A stretch of DNA of 64,000 nucleotides from Aldehydirespirator sp965203635 (GTDB lineage Bacteria > Actinomycetota > Acidimicrobiia > Acidimicrobiales > Aldehydirespiratoraceae), in the NCBI GenBank assembly GCA_965203635.1, contig OZ241903.1, positions 2,666,001 through 2,730,000 on the forward strand, given 5' to 3'. The notes below the pieces were generated by a model. The model ran no database searches and had not been told where the DNA came from. It worked only from the letters and a program-made list of their open reading frames with translations. Both the position numbers and the translations under genes were made by a program. Shown in pieces: positions 35,845 through 44,297 of this stretch. Position 1 is the first letter of the stretch; each line of letters starts with the position of its first letter.

Positions 35845-37119
35845 CTAGCCCGCGAAAGCGGCCTGGGCGTCCGACTGGGCGCTCGACAGGAGGTCGGCGT
35901 AGCCCGACGGGTCGTCCATGAAGGCCTGGAACATGTCCAGGCCGACCTCGGCCACGGGCGGAGGTGTGGCCAGGTCGTAGTTGAACGAGTAGGAGTCGGC
36001 CTTGCCCACTTCCACCAGCGCCTTGGCCATGACCGGGTTGAGCTGCGTGGTGTCGGCGTTGGAGTTCGGCGGCAGCGCCCCCTGCTCCAGTGCCCAGGTG
36101 AGCTGGTTGCCGGGGTCGGCGTAGTGCTCCAGCAGCAGCATGGCGCCCTCGGCATTGGCCGCGTCGGCCGACAGGGCCCATCCGTCGATCGGCCCCAGCG
36201 CGGCGTTCTCGACGGCGGGATCCAGCACCGGGAAGTTGAAGAAGTCGTAGTCGGCGACGGGTTCGAGGCCGATGCCGTTCCAGTAGCCGGTGATCCACGT
36301 GCCCATCAGGGTCATGGCCGCCTCCCCGTTGGCGACCTGGTCGGCGGCGTCGGTCCAGGTGTAGGCGTTGGCGTCGTCGACGAAGAAGCCGGCGTCCACG
36401 AGGTCCTTCCAGAGCTCCATCGCTGCGACGACCTCGGGATCGGTGTACGACGCCTCGCCCGACATCAGCTTGGCCCTGTAGTCCGGCCCGGCCGTGCGCA
36501 GGATGAGGAAGTCGAACCAGAACTGGGCCGGCCAGCGGTTCATCGAGCCCAGAGCGATGGGCTTGACGCCGCTGGCGGCGATCTGCTCGGCCGCCGCGAA
36601 GAACTCAGCGCTGTTGGTGGGCATCGCGGTGACCCCGGCCGCCTCCATCACGTGGGGGTTGTAGAAGAAGGCCACGTAGTGGAACCCGAACGGCAGCAGG
36701 TGGGGCTCGCCGCCGTGGATCCCGGCGTCGACCAGGGCCTGCGGGAAGTTGTTCCAGACGTCGGCGTTGTCGAAGACCTGAGTGATCGGCTGGAGATGGC
36801 CGTTCTCGAACACGGACTGGGTCCGGGCCCCGGCCCAGTAGGAGAACACGTCGGGCGGCTCGCCGCCAGCCAGGGCGACGAGGATCTGGTCCTTGAACGC
36901 CTCGTGCTCAATGGGGCTGACGACGGCCTCGCCGGCCTCGAACGTGGCGTTGACGTCGAGGATCCCCTGCTGGCCGAGGTCAGATCCGTAGTAGTGGGCG
37001 ACTTCGACTTGGCCGGCGCCTGGGTCCTCGCTGGTGCCGCTGCACGCGGCGGCCACGAGGGCGACTATCGCGATGAGAGCGAGCGCGTAGCTACGTCGAA
37101 TCTTGGTCAGTCTGGTCAT
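35845..37119 (-). CDS. ABC transporter substrate-binding lipoprotein (family 1)
   Basis: 424 residues. Signal peptide with lipobox LVAAAC, lipidated Cys about residue 26, then directly the binding domain without a long spacer (HYYGSDLGQQGILDVNATFE, GGEPPDVFSYWAGART). Typical COG1653 sugar-binding protein; the ligand cannot be told, and adjacent glpK, glpD and an IclR regulator point to glycerol, a glycerol glycoside or a glycerophosphodiester. The ATG at 37119 has GAGGGGAAC before it. Promoter-like hexamers and an inverted repeat are upstream. Confidence 0.9.
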   Translation of the reverse strand: MTRLTKIRRSYALALIAIVALVAAACSGTSEDPGAGQVEVAHYYGSDLGQQGILDVNATFEAGEAVVSPIEHEAFKDQILVALAGGEPPDVFSYWAGARTQSVFENGHLQPITQVFDNADVWNNFPQALVDAGIHGGEPHLLPFGFHYVAFFYNPHVMEAAGVTAMPTNSAEFFAAAEQIAASGVKPIALGSMNRWPAQFWFDFLILRTAGPDYRAKLMSGEASYTDPEVVAAMELWKDLVDAGFFVDDANAYTWTDAADQVANGEAAMTLMGTWITGYWNGIGLEPVADYDFFNFPVLDPAVENAALGPIDGWALSADAANAEGAMLLLEHYADPGNQLTWALEQGALPPNSNADTTQLNPVMAKALVEVGKADSYSFNYDLATPPPVAEVGLDMFQAFMDDPSGYADLLSSAQSDAQAAFAG

Positions 37120-37139
37120 GTGTTCCCCTCTTGGAATCG

Positions 37140-37168
37140 GTCCAGGCGCGGCCTCCCCCGCGCTGGAC
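37140..37168. promoter_or_regulatory. inverted repeat at the binding-protein transcription start
   Basis: GTCCAG-g-CGCGG, six-base centre, CCGCG-CTGGAC. It overlaps the expected transcription start of the promoter at 37172-37199, so it could be an operator, perhaps for the IclR protein, or an RNA hairpin in the leader. Confidence 0.5.
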
Positions 37169-37171
37169 CGG

Positions 37172-37199
37172 ACTCTAGCAAGTGGTGCCAAATAGTCAA
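37172..37199 (-). promoter_or_regulatory. sigma70-type promoter of the second ABC importer
   Basis: On the minus strand TTGACT (37199-37194), a 16-bp spacer and TAGAGT (37177-37172), the same hexamers as the promoter at 11135-11163. It would read the importer and the glycerol-type genes. Confidence 0.6.
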
Positions 37200-37259
37200 T
37201 GCTGTTGCGAGATGATCAACCGAACCGGGATGTTGTCGGGTGGATGCCGCCGGTGACGG

Positions 37260-38729
37260 TCACGCGGGCGCGACGTTGATGTACTTGACGACGGTGAACT
37301 CGGCCACGCCCTCGGCGCCGCCCTCACGGCCGAAGCCGCTGTGCTTGATCCCGCCGAAGGGCGCCTCGGCCAGCGCGATGGCGAAGTCGTTGATGCCGAC
37401 CATGCCCACCTCGAGGCGGTCGGCCACGTCCAGGCATCGCTGCAGCGACCCGCCCAGCACGAAGCCGGCCAGCCCGAAGTCGGTGTCGTTGGCGATGCGC
37501 ACCGCATCGTCGAGGTCGTCGTAGGCGCGGATCGGTGCGATGGGCCCGAACGGCTCGGCCACCATGATCTCGGTGCCGAGGTCCACGTTGGTGAGCACGG
37601 TGGGCTCGAACCACCAGCCGGCGTCCCGTTCGATCCTCCGGCCCCCGGACTCGACGACCGCTCCGTCGCTCACCGCGGAGGCCACCAGCTGCTCCATGGC
37701 CTGAAGGCGCCGCTCGTTCTGCAAGGGGCCGATGTCGCAGGACGGGTCGTCGCCGGGGCCCATGGCCAGCGCCTCGGTGGCGGCCACGAAGCTGGCCACG
37801 AACCGGTCGTGCAGGGCTGTGGGCACCAGGAACCGGCTGGGAGAGATGCACACCTGCCCGGCGTTGCGGAACTTGCCCCTCGCCGCGGCCTCACCGGCCC
37901 ACTCGGGGTCGGCGTCGTCGAGCACGATCACCGGCGAGTGGCCCCCCAGCTCAAGCGACACCGACTTCAGTTGCTTGGACGCCTCCTCCATGATGTGGCT
38001 GCCCAACGGAACCGAGCCGGTGAGGGTCACCTTGCGCACCCGGGAGTCGCTGAGGATCATCTCGGAGATCATCGCCGGGTCGCCCACCAGCACGTTGACG
38101 ACCCCGGCCGGGATGCCGGCGGCCTCGGCCGCCTTGGCCAGCCACAGGGCCGCGGTGGGCGTCTCCTCGGCCGGCTTGACGATGATCGTGCAGCCGGCCG
38201 CGGTGGCTGCGGCGATCTTGCGGGCCGGCAGCAGCGCCGGGAAGTTCGACGGAGCGAACGCTCCCACCACTCCCACCGGCTCGCGCTGCACCAGCAGGCG
38301 CCGGCCGGCGCCCCGGGCCGGGATCACCCGTCCGTAGATGCGGCGGGCCTCGTCGGCGCACCAGTCGAACTGGTCGGCCGCGCCCGCAACCTCGCCCTCG
38401 GCCTGGGCCAGCGGCTTGCCCTGCTCGGCGGTCACCGACGCCGCGATGTCGGCGAGATGGTCGCGGATGTAGGCGGCCGCATCCCGCAAGTGCTGCGAGC
38501 GGGCCCACGGGTCGGTGTTGCGCCAGGACTGGAGAGCGCGGGCGGCGGCGTCGAGGGTCTCGGCGACCTCGGTGGGCGTGACCGTTGCGACGGAGGCGGC
38601 CGTTGAGCCGTCCGCCGGGTTGACCACTGCGAGACGCGGGCCGCGGCCGCCCCATTCACCGCGTAGATATGACGAGTCCGGCGCGGCCGCCGTATCGGGG
38701 TCCGAGTGCGAGTCGTTGCGTTCTGTCAC
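37260..38729 (-). CDS. NAD(P)-dependent aldehyde dehydrogenase, succinate-semialdehyde type
   Basis: 489 residues. Cofactor region FAPSNFPALLPARKIAAATAAGC, catalytic Glu in SLELGGHSP near residue 258 and nucleophilic Cys in NAGQVCISPSR near 290; PFGGIKHSGFGREGG at the C-terminus is typical of SSADH and related aldehyde dehydrogenases. It oxidises an aldehyde to the acid; the substrate is unproven. GTG start. It lies 140 bp upstream of the importer operon on the same strand and may be separate from it. Confidence 0.9.
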   Translation of the reverse strand: MTERNDSHSDPDTAAAPDSSYLRGEWGGRGPRLAVVNPADGSTAASVATVTPTEVAETLDAAARALQSWRNTDPWARSQHLRDAAAYIRDHLADIAASVTAEQGKPLAQAEGEVAGAADQFDWCADEARRIYGRVIPARGAGRRLLVQREPVGVVGAFAPSNFPALLPARKIAAATAAGCTIIVKPAEETPTAALWLAKAAEAAGIPAGVVNVLVGDPAMISEMILSDSRVRKVTLTGSVPLGSHIMEEASKQLKSVSLELGGHSPVIVLDDADPEWAGEAAARGKFRNAGQVCISPSRFLVPTALHDRFVASFVAATEALAMGPGDDPSCDIGPLQNERRLQAMEQLVASAVSDGAVVESGGRRIERDAGWWFEPTVLTNVDLGTEIMVAEPFGPIAPIRAYDDLDDAVRIANDTDFGLAGFVLGGSLQRCLDVADRLEVGMVGINDFAIALAEAPFGGIKHSGFGREGGAEGVAEFTVVKYINVAPA

Positions 38730-38751
38730 CGGCCCATTCTGCCGTGGCCGG

Positions 38752-39585
38752 CTAGCCCGCGGGCGCGCTGTCCATAGCCCGGGGCGCCTCGGGGTCGGTG
38801 ATCCACTCGGTCCAGGATCCGTCGTAGACGGCTACGTCGTCGTGACCGGCGATGGCGTAGGCCAGCGCGGTTCCGCAGGCCCCGACCCCGCCGCGGCAGT
38901 AGGCGATGGTGGGCTCGGGGGCGCAGGCGCCGGCGGCGGCGAGGCGCCGGCGGGCTTCCTCGGGCTCGGCCCAGGTGCCGTCGGCACCGGTGAATTCGAT
39001 GCCGGGCGCGGTGATGCTCCCGGGGATGGCACCGCCGTCGGCCTCGCGGGCCCCGGCCATGCGCCCGTCCACCAGGCGTGTCGGTGTGCCCAGGGCCGCG
39101 AGCACGTCCTGGTGGGTCGCGTAGAGGCTCGGGTCGTAGCGGGGCGTGAACTGCGCCCGCGGGTGGTGGGGCACCGTGTCGTCGGTGGGGCGTCCCTCGG
39201 CTTGCCATTTGTTGATCCCGCCGTCGAGCACGGCTACGCCGGTGTGGCCGTACACCCGCAGCGCCCACCACACCCGGGCCGCCACCGTCACGTGCTGGTC
39301 GTCGTAGGTCACCACGAAGGTGTCGTCCCCGATGCCGCGGGAGGCCATGGCGTCGGCGAAGCGGTCGGGACCGGCCAGCATCCACAGGTCGGGCCGCTCA
39401 GGATCGGCGAGATCGGTGTCCCAGCGGGCGTGCACCGCGCCCGGTATGTGGGCTCGGGCGTACTCGTCGTCGCCGTTGCGCATATCGAAGGGGCGCAGGT
39501 ACCAGCGGCAGTCCAAGACCCTCACGCCGGCGTCGTCGAGGTGCTCGGCCAGCCACTGCGTCGATACCAGAGGTCCTTCAGGCAT
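38752..39585 (-). CDS. thiosulfate/3-mercaptopyruvate sulfurtransferase (two-domain rhodanese)
   Basis: 277 residues in two rhodanese domains. The N-terminal domain is inactive in the usual way (VTYDDQHVTVAARVWW, Asp for Cys). The C-terminal domain has the active-site loop AYCRGGVGACGTA, close to the CRKGVTA of thiosulfate sulfurtransferases. Conserved HIPGAVHARWD, VLDGGINKWQAEG, SWTEWI. It transfers sulfane sulfur to thiol acceptors. Followed after 22 bp by the aldehyde dehydrogenase on the same strand. Confidence 0.92.
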   Translation of the reverse strand: MPEGPLVSTQWLAEHLDDAGVRVLDCRWYLRPFDMRNGDDEYARAHIPGAVHARWDTDLADPERPDLWMLAGPDRFADAMASRGIGDDTFVVTYDDQHVTVAARVWWALRVYGHTGVAVLDGGINKWQAEGRPTDDTVPHHPRAQFTPRYDPSLYATHQDVLAALGTPTRLVDGRMAGAREADGGAIPGSITAPGIEFTGADGTWAEPEEARRRLAAAGACAPEPTIAYCRGGVGACGTALAYAIAGHDDVAVYDGSWTEWITDPEAPRAMDSAPAG

Positions 39586-39644
39586 CGGTCCTACTCTCGC
39601 AGATCATCGGTGCGGCCGTCATCTCCGGTGGCGGCGGCGAGCGG

Positions 39645-40661
39645 TCACGAGCCGACCACGGCGGGGCGGACCTGTTCGGCCAGCAGGCGTATCCCGGCGT
39701 CGCGGTCGGGTCCGAACGTGTACCAGGCCAGCGGCAGGTCGAGGCCGGCGTCCGCGAAGGGCATGAGCCCCTCGATCACGTCATCGGGAGTGCCGGCCAC
39801 CCCGAACACGTCCACCAGGCTGTCGCTGAGAACCTCTGCGCCGGCCTGCTCGCCGCCCTCGGCGACCGCGGCCCGGACCGCGGCCACCGCGTCGGGGTCG
39901 GCGCCGGCCTCGTCGACCACCACGCCCTCGACCCGGGCCAGGTAGTAGGCCAGCACCTCCTTGACCGCGTTTCGGGCCTCGCGCCGGTCGGGGCCGACGC
40001 TGGTGAGCACGTTGGCGCTCAGCAGCAGATCGTCGACGTCTCGACTGGCTCGCGCCGCGCCGGCCGCGAGCCGCTCACGGGCCCATCGGGTGTAGCCGAC
40101 GCTGGTTATGGCGCCGAGTTGGACGCCGTCGGCGAACTCACCCGAGACCTCCATCATCCGCCGGCTGACCGCGCCCACATCCACCGGAACAGGTATCGGC
40201 GCCGGCCGGTCCAGGCGCAGGCCCGGTGCCACCGAGAACGTCGTCGGGACGAAGTCCAACTCTTCGCCGGCGGTGAGGCGGCGCACCGCCCGCACCGCCT
40301 CGACGGTGTTGGTGAGGGGGCGCCAGCCGGGGGGATCCATGCCGAAGCGCCGGACCGTCCACTCGGCTGCGCCCAGTCCGTATCGCAGCCGGCCCGGCCC
40401 GATGTCGGCCAGCGTGGCCGCCTCGAGGGCCAGCAACACTGGGTGGCGGAACACGGGGTTGGCCACCCCGATGCGCACGATGACTCGCTGCGTGGAGTGC
40501 AGCGCCGCGGCCGCCACCGGCATCACCGAGTTGAACAGCCGGCTCTCGGGCAGCGACACCTCCTCGAAGCCGAGGCGGTCTGCCGCAGCCACCACGGCTA
40601 GCGTGTCGGCGACGGGATCCTCGTTGGACAGCGAAAGGCCTAGGCCGCGGAACCCGTTCAT
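39645..40661 (-). CDS. LLM-class flavin/F420-dependent oxidoreductase
   Basis: 338 residues, TIM-barrel luciferase-like protein starting MNGFRGLGLS after a GAGGAAA ribosome site. Segments VANPVFRHPVLLALEAATLADIGPGRLRYGLGAAEW and GVAGTPDDVIEGL match F420-dependent methylenetetrahydromethanopterin-reductase-like enzymes, numerous in Actinobacteria. Substrate unknown. It is divergent from the AhpD-like gene with only 34 bp between start codons, so promoters must overlap the coding ends or the transcripts have very short leaders. Confidence 0.87.
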   Translation of the reverse strand: MNGFRGLGLSLSNEDPVADTLAVVAAADRLGFEEVSLPESRLFNSVMPVAAAALHSTQRVIVRIGVANPVFRHPVLLALEAATLADIGPGRLRYGLGAAEWTVRRFGMDPPGWRPLTNTVEAVRAVRRLTAGEELDFVPTTFSVAPGLRLDRPAPIPVPVDVGAVSRRMMEVSGEFADGVQLGAITSVGYTRWARERLAAGAARASRDVDDLLLSANVLTSVGPDRREARNAVKEVLAYYLARVEGVVVDEAGADPDAVAAVRAAVAEGGEQAGAEVLSDSLVDVFGVAGTPDDVIEGLMPFADAGLDLPLAWYTFGPDRDAGIRLLAEQVRPAVVGS

Positions 40662-40695
40662 TTTCCTCGCGATCGTCAGGCGACAGGAGTTGCGA

Positions 40696-41274
40696 ATGTG
40701 GATCTCCACGATTCCATACGACGAGGCTGAGGGCGAGTTGAGGGCCCACTACGACCGTCAGGCCCGAGCGCTCGGCGAGCCCACCGAGATGACCATGGCC
40801 GGATCGCTTCACCCCGCGCTGGTGGCGGCCCGCCTGGACCTGTACGCCGCCACCGAGAAGTGCCCGTCGCGGTTGACGCCCCATCAGCGCAACCTGATCA
40901 GCTTCGTGACATCGGCCATCAACGGCACGGTGCACTGCATGAGCCAGGTCACGATCAAGCTGCGCCAGACCGGTCTCGACGGCGAGGCCATCGCCAAGCT
41001 GGCCGCCGACCCGGACTGCTTCGAGTCGCTGGGTCTGTCGCCGGCCGATGCGGCGGTGGTGGGCTACGCGGTGAAGCTCACCCGCTCCCCCGCCTCGGTG
41101 ACCGAGGCCGATGTCGAGGAGCTGCGGGCGGCCGGCTTCGACGACCTCGACATCGTGGACGCCAACTCCCAGTGCGCTCACCTCAATTACGTGAACCGGG
41201 TGGCGATGGGGTTGGGGATCCACTCCGTCGTGGACCCGGACTTTCCCGCTTACTCGGCCATACCGCAGGCCTAG
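40696..41274 (+). CDS. AhpD/carboxymuconolactone decarboxylase-like protein, degenerate redox centre
   Basis: 192 residues starting MWISTIPYDEAEGELR, as in peroxidase-related CMD-fold proteins. The active segment S..N.C.YC..H of the family reads SAINGTVHCMSQ here: the first Cys is Thr78, the second Cys81 is kept, and the His is Gln84. It is therefore unlikely to be a normal AhpD-type peroxidase. AGGAG lies 7 bp upstream of the ATG. Its 3' side carries two family-D repeats and a family-A repeat before the convergent LLM gene. Confidence 0.8.
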   Translation: MWISTIPYDEAEGELRAHYDRQARALGEPTEMTMAGSLHPALVAARLDLYAATEKCPSRLTPHQRNLISFVTSAINGTVHCMSQVTIKLRQTGLDGEAIAKLAADPDCFESLGLSPADAAVVGYAVKLTRSPASVTEADVEELRAAGFDDLDIVDANSQCAHLNYVNRVAMGLGIHSVVDPDFPAYSAIPQA

Positions 41275-41292
41275 CTTCCCGGACTGGGTCGG

Positions 41293-41384
41293 CCCGGCCG
41301 GCGGGTCCTGTCGCCGGGCTCCGTCCGACCGACGGGGCTTCGCCCCATTGTCGGTCGCCCGGACCCGTCGCCACCCCCCGGCCT
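41293..41384 (+). repeat. repeat family A, copy 3
   Basis: Forward copy with block GGCGGGTCCTGTCG and hairpin CGACCGAC-GGGGC-TTC-GCCCC-ATT-GTCGGTCG. It lies downstream of the AhpD-like gene in the 256-bp gap between convergent genes; the rest of this gap is the two D repeats. Confidence 0.8.
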
Positions 41385-41401
41385 CTCGGGACGCGCCGCA
41401 A

Positions 41402-41456
41402 CAGATCTCGGGTTGGTCTTGTGCACTGGGTGCAGAAAACTCGCACCAAGAAATCG
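41402..41456. repeat. repeat family D, copy 1
   Basis: Begins CAGATCTCGGGTTGGTCTTG, contains TGCAC-TGG-GTGCA and ends ACCAAGAAATCG. It is repeated with few changes at 41463-41517. Located between convergent genes. Confidence 0.75.
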
Positions 41457-41462
41457 CCTGAC

Positions 41463-41517
41463 CAGATCTCGGGTTGGTCTTGCGCGCTGGGTGCACACAA
41501 CTCGCACCAAGAAATCG
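41463..41517. repeat. repeat family D, copy 2
   Basis: Second copy, 61 bp after the first, ending just before the LLM gene stop at 41531. Its left arm ATCTCGGGTT is shared with the units at 51343-51470 and, in part, 62283-62332. Confidence 0.75.
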
Positions 41518-41530
41518 GCGGGGCCGCCCG

Positions 41531-42457
41531 CTACGCGGCGTCGAAGATCTTTGCGCTGGCTTGGATGTGGTCGGCTGAGGTGGCTTCGTCGTTCATGGGG
41601 AGCATGAAGATGTCGAAGCAGTCGCGGAGTTCGCCGATCTGGGCCGAGACTTCGGCTGGGGTGCCGGCCACGCCGTAGCGGTCCACTAGGGCGTCGGGCA
41701 GCAGCTCGGCCGCCTTGTCCATGCGTCCGGCCAGCATCAGGCGGCGGACCTCGGCGGTGGTGGCGTCGTCCAGGCCGTCGGCCTCCCTCACATCGGCGGG
41801 CGCGTCCACGGCCATGTAGGAGAAGTGGGGCAGGACCCGGCGGCGTTCGGTGTCGTTGTAGGCCAGATAGGCCGACCAGGCGATCCTGGCGGAGCCCGAG
41901 CTCCTGATCCGTTCGGCGGCGGCCGGGAGGTGAGCCGGGGGCGCGGCCGACAGGATCACGCAGTCGGAGTGCTCGGCCGCGAGGCGCTGGACCCTGGGGC
42001 CGCGCCCGGCCACTGCGATGGGCATGGGCCGGTCGGGGCGGTACCACGGGAGGGACGCCTCCCCTACCGTCTCTCCCGCCAGCAGGCGCCGGTTGAGTTC
42101 GAACGTCTCCCGCAGAGCCGTGAAGGGACGTTCCGGGTCCATCCCGAGCGGCTGGAGCACCCGGCTGCCGCCCACGCCCAATCCGTGCATCACCCGGCCC
42201 GGTGCCAGCTCGGCGAGGGTGGCGATGGCCGCCGCGGTGGCCACCGGATGGCGGCTGAAGGGGTTGGTGATGGCCGGCGCCACAGTGAGGCCGGTGGCCT
42301 CGACGATGGCCGTCAGCGCGACGTACACGTCTCGTTCGGTGCCCTCGTCGGCCACGAAGCACATCTCGGCTCCCAGCGACTCGCCCAGGCGGGCCAGTTC
42401 GACCAGGCGGCGAACCGGCTGGGTCGGCTCGAACCAGACTCCCCAGGGGACACTCAC
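41531..42457 (-). CDS. LLM-class F420-dependent oxidoreductase
   Basis: 308 residues. The N-terminal VPWGVWFEPTQPVRRLVELARLGESLGAEMCFVADEG, ITNPFSRHPVATAAAIATLAELAPGRVMHGLGVGG and IAVAGRGPRVQRLAAEHSD mark the F420-type luciferase-like family. GTG start overlapping the stop of the upstream phosphatidyltransferase gene (GTGA), with GGAGGAG 9 bp upstream. Co-translation with a membrane lipid enzyme is unusual but gives no clue to the substrate. Confidence 0.88.
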   Translation of the reverse strand: MSVPWGVWFEPTQPVRRLVELARLGESLGAEMCFVADEGTERDVYVALTAIVEATGLTVAPAITNPFSRHPVATAAAIATLAELAPGRVMHGLGVGGSRVLQPLGMDPERPFTALRETFELNRRLLAGETVGEASLPWYRPDRPMPIAVAGRGPRVQRLAAEHSDCVILSAAPPAHLPAAAERIRSSGSARIAWSAYLAYNDTERRRVLPHFSYMAVDAPADVREADGLDDATTAEVRRLMLAGRMDKAAELLPDALVDRYGVAGTPAEVSAQIGELRDCFDIFMLPMNDEATSADHIQASAKIFDAA

Positions 42458-43056
42458 GAGGCTTGCTCCTCCCGCTCGGCCCGTCCCTGGCGCAGGGACT
42501 CGCGGCCCAGCGGTATGTACTGGATTGCGGACAGGTAGCTGTACACCAGCGAGGGAACCGCGCACACCCAGCCCGCGATCCGGAAGCCCTCGGCGACGCC
42601 CAGATCGGAGGCGCCGGCCAGCAGCAGCGGGAAGCAGAAGTACAGGCCGAAGGTGGCGCACTTGCCCCACCAGGTCACGTCGATCGGCTTGGCCCCCAAC
42701 GACAGGAGCACCAGCCCGACGACGGCGACGATCCCCTCCCGGGCCAGGGTGAGGATCACCAGCCACCACGGCACCGAGCCGTCGATGCCGACCGCGAAGA
42801 CTCCGACGAGCAGCACGGCCCGGTCGGTGATGGGGTCGAGCATCTTGCCGACCTTGCTGACCGAGTTGAAGCGGCGGGCCCACCAGCCGTCCACCCAGTC
42901 GGTGGCGCCGAGCGCTCCCCACAGCAGCGCCGCCCCCCAGCGGTCCCCGGAGCTGAACAGCAGCCACAGGAACCAGGGAATGCAGGCCAGCCGGGCCGCC
43001 GAGATCAGGTTGGGGACGGTGAGGATCCGGTCCTCGCCGGTGCTCGGGTCGGCCAT
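42454..43056 (-). CDS. CDP-alcohol phosphatidyltransferase (PgsA-like)
   Basis: 200 residues, about six membrane helices. The family motif DGxxAR(x)8GxxxDxxxD is present as DGWWARRFNSVSKVGKMLDPITD near residues 55-77. It joins a CDP-diacylglycerol phosphatidyl group to an alcohol; the best guess is glycerol-3-phosphate (phosphatidylglycerophosphate synthase), with inositol phosphate as an alternative in Actinobacteria. Divergent from the HIT gene with only 24 bp between starts; in mycobacteria a HIT gene also neighbours pgsA1. Confidence 0.88.
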   Translation of the reverse strand: MADPSTGEDRILTVPNLISAARLACIPWFLWLLFSSGDRWGAALLWGALGATDWVDGWWARRFNSVSKVGKMLDPITDRAVLLVGVFAVGIDGSVPWWLVILTLAREGIVAVVGLVLLSLGAKPIDVTWWGKCATFGLYFCFPLLLAGASDLGVAEGFRIAGWVCAVPSLVYSYLSAIQYIPLGRESLRQGRAEREEQAS

Positions 43057-43080
43057 GGGTCTTCAGCCTACGATCAGGGG

Positions 43081-43485
43081 ATGCCCACAATCTTCACCCG
43101 GATCATCGACGGAGAGATACCCGGCCGGTTCGTCTGGCGCGACGACACCTGCGTCGCGTTCATGGACGTGCGGCCCCTCAACCGGGGCCACGTGCTGGTG
43201 GTGCCCAGAGCGGAGGTCGACCACTGGGTGGACCTCGACGGCGACACCGTGGCCCATCTGATGGCGGTGGCCCATCGGGTGGCTGAAGCCCAGCAGGCCG
43301 CCGGGCTCGCTCCGGACCGGGTGGGCCTGATGATCGCCGGCTTCGAGGTGCCCCACGTGCACGTCCACGTCGTGCCCATCTCGACCATGGCCCATCTCGA
43401 CTTCTCGAGTGCCGACACCAACCCTGACCCCGACGACCTGGACGCGGTCGCCGCCCTGCTCCAGGCCGAATTGGCCGGAGACTGA
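43081..43485 (+). CDS. HIT-family (histidine triad) hydrolase
   Basis: 134 residues. Histidine triad HVHVHVVP near residue 98, with the N-terminal TIFTRIIDGEIPGRFVW typical of Hint/HinT-like nucleotide phosphoramidases. It hydrolyses AMP-lysine-like or dinucleotide substrates. No Shine-Dalgarno beyond AGGGG directly before the ATG; TACGAT lies 7 bp upstream, so the mRNA may be leaderless. The ATG at 43081 is the family start; the frame is open far upstream by chance. Confidence 0.93.
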   Translation: MPTIFTRIIDGEIPGRFVWRDDTCVAFMDVRPLNRGHVLVVPRAEVDHWVDLDGDTVAHLMAVAHRVAEAQQAAGLAPDRVGLMIAGFEVPHVHVHVVPISTMAHLDFSSADTNPDPDDLDAVAALLQAELAGD

Positions 43486-43507
43486 CGGCACACCCCCCGC
43501 TTCAGCG

Positions 43508-43555
43508 AAATTGATGCCGATAATGGGCCTCAGCGGGCCGAATCCGCATCAATTT
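43508..43555. repeat. palindromic repeat family C, copy 1
   Basis: A 48-bp palindrome: AAATTGATGC and GCATCAATTT as outer arms, inner GGCC pair. It lies between the convergent HIT and SRAP genes and is probably transcribed as a hairpin from either side. Confidence 0.85.
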
Positions 43556-43563
43556 CGGGGGGA

Positions 43564-44286
43564 TCAGCTGCTGAAGATGTCGAGCGGTTCGGCCGGCTCG
43601 ATGAGGTGGGCGCCGTTGTTGCGGGCGCTGTTCACCTCGGTCGACACCGGGTGCATCCGGATCAGGCCCGGCGGCGCGGGGACGAGCAGGCTGGTCGCGG
43701 CCCCGGCATCGCGGTTGGCGGGGTCCAGCCAGAGGTCCCAGGCGCCGGGCGGCAGCACCACCGGCATCCGGTCGTGCACTTTGGCCATGGCCTCGTTGGC
43801 CTCGCAGGTGATGATGGTGCACGAGTGCAGTTCGAAGGGCTCGCCGTCGTCGCCGGGGTTGTCCTTGTCGCGCCACTGCTCCCACAGGCCCGCGAAGGCG
43901 AAGGGCTCGCCGTCGGGACGGCTGATGAACATGGGCTGCTTGTGCTTGGAGCCCTCCAGGCGGCGCCATTCGTAGAAGCCGTCGGCCGGGATGATGCAGC
44001 GCCGGCGGGTGAGGGCCACCCTGAAGGCGTTCTTGGTGGCCACCGTCTCGGCCCGGGCGTTGATCATCCGGTTGCCGATCTTGGGGTCCTTGGCCCAGAA
44101 CGGCACCAGCCCCCAGTGCAGCGCGTCGAGGCTGCGGGCCCCGTCCCGCTCACGCACGGCGTACACGGTCTGGGTCGGCGCGACGTTGTGGTTGGGCGCA
44201 AGAGTCAGGTCGGGGGATGGGGCCGCGGCACCGAAGTACTTGGCCAACTCGTCGGGCGGGGTGGCCGCCACATAACGCCCGCACAT
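43564..44286 (-). CDS. SRAP-domain DNA-protein crosslink protein (YedK/HMCES family)
   Basis: 240 residues. The catalytic Cys2 is in MCGRYV, with the processed N-terminal Cys forming a thiazolidine bond to abasic sites in single-stranded DNA. Other active-site parts: NARAET, CIIPADGFYEW and HDRMPVVLP. It protects abasic sites at replication forks. The ATG at 44286 must be the true start because Cys2 has to follow the initiator Met; a long upstream opening in this frame is a shadow of the neighbouring gene. Confidence 0.93.
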   Translation of the reverse strand: MCGRYVAATPPDELAKYFGAAAPSPDLTLAPNHNVAPTQTVYAVRERDGARSLDALHWGLVPFWAKDPKIGNRMINARAETVATKNAFRVALTRRRCIIPADGFYEWRRLEGSKHKQPMFISRPDGEPFAFAGLWEQWRDKDNPGDDGEPFELHSCTIITCEANEAMAKVHDRMPVVLPPGAWDLWLDPANRDAGAATSLLVPAPPGLIRMHPVSTEVNSARNNGAHLIEPAEPLDIFSS

Positions 44287-44297
44287 GGGACCGGAAG

